DNA of 64,000 bases from CBDFKV01 sp965249035. Lineage in GTDB: Bacteria > Pseudomonadota > Gammaproteobacteria > Arenicellales > Poriferihabitantaceae. The notes under the pieces were generated by a model. It was not told the DNA's origin and searched no databases. It was given only the letters and a program-made list of their open reading frames with translations. Within the stretch, counting starts at the first letter, position 1, and the number at the start of each line of letters is the position of its first letter. The position numbers and the translations under genes were made by a program. Location of the stretch: positions 248,001 to 312,000 of the forward strand of contig CBDFKV010000006.1 in assembly GCA_965249035.1 (NCBI GenBank). Direction: 5' to 3'. Positions 63,897 to 64,000 of the stretch are shown piece after piece.

Positions 63897-64000
63897 TTTT
63901 ACTGCTCCTTAAAGAATAAATAAATCTTACAAACACAAAGTGCATTCTTGATCATGGTGGATGACTTATTGTTGTCTCTTATAAATTGAAAGTCGCTAGT

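Overview
The window looks like a chromosomal stretch of a gammaproteobacterium, probably free-living or marine. The reasons are a comM/yifB remnant, REP-associated tyrosine transposases with their repeats, IS1595 and IS1380 elements, and a methylated-amine catabolic cluster. The species cannot be named from the sequence.

Region 1 (1-17.1 kb) is a catabolic cluster for a quaternary or methylated amine. It holds the end of a GlxA-type AraC regulator, two aldehyde dehydrogenases, an Fe(II)/2OG-type protein, an MmgE/PrpD protein, a nitrilase-fold amidase, a class II aldolase, a YkgJ cysteine-cluster protein and a 3-hydroxyisobutyrate-dehydrogenase-type enzyme. It also holds a UroD-like protein, a dimethylglycine-dehydrogenase-like flavoprotein and two MttB-family methyltransferases without pyrrolysine. 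The likely logic is removal of N-methyl groups (MttB, UroD and DMGDH-type enzymes) followed by oxidation of the carbon skeleton. No corrinoid protein or reactivase is present in the window.

Region 2 (17.1-20.9 kb) is a small mobile patch. It has two RAYT genes, an array of AAACCAATGGGGTCAGACTC repeats, and a broken toxin-like tail with a downstream small membrane protein, bracketed by inverted repeat copies. It ends in a comM gene cut at its CPCGY motif. Everything to the right, AT-richer, looks like an island that runs past the end of the window.

Region 3 (20.9-36.5 kb) is a long leftward accessory array. It contains a Gabija-like OLD nuclease and UvrD-like helicase pair, two VirD4/HerA-like ATPases (one with an extra C-terminal domain resembling a restriction-endonuclease fold), a second AAA-TOPRIM nuclease, a secreted nuclease and other exported proteins. 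At its end is a permuted papain-fold (YiiX-like) gene split by an IS1595 copy with a perfect 8-bp target duplication.

Region 4 (36.56-50.05 kb) is a composite transposon. Two near-identical 1675-bp IS1380-family elements in direct orientation enclose a leftward biosynthetic-type operon: 2OG oxygenase, isopropylmalate-synthase-like condensing enzyme, SAM methyltransferase, AsnB-like amidotransferase, PrpF isomerase, CaiB CoA-transferase, O-acetylhomoserine-sulfhydrylase-like PLP enzyme and LysE exporter. The outer edges carry the same 5 bp (AGATT), so the unit appears to have moved as one piece into the island. It probably makes and exports a small non-protein amino or organic acid that I cannot identify.

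Region 5 (50-64 kb) continues the island: a large serine recombinase, a P-loop ATPase, XRE regulator with RuvC-like protein, DUF3768 protein, BON-domain protein, a secreted metzincin with CARDB/FN3-like repeats, and a small operon broken by a second IS1595 copy.
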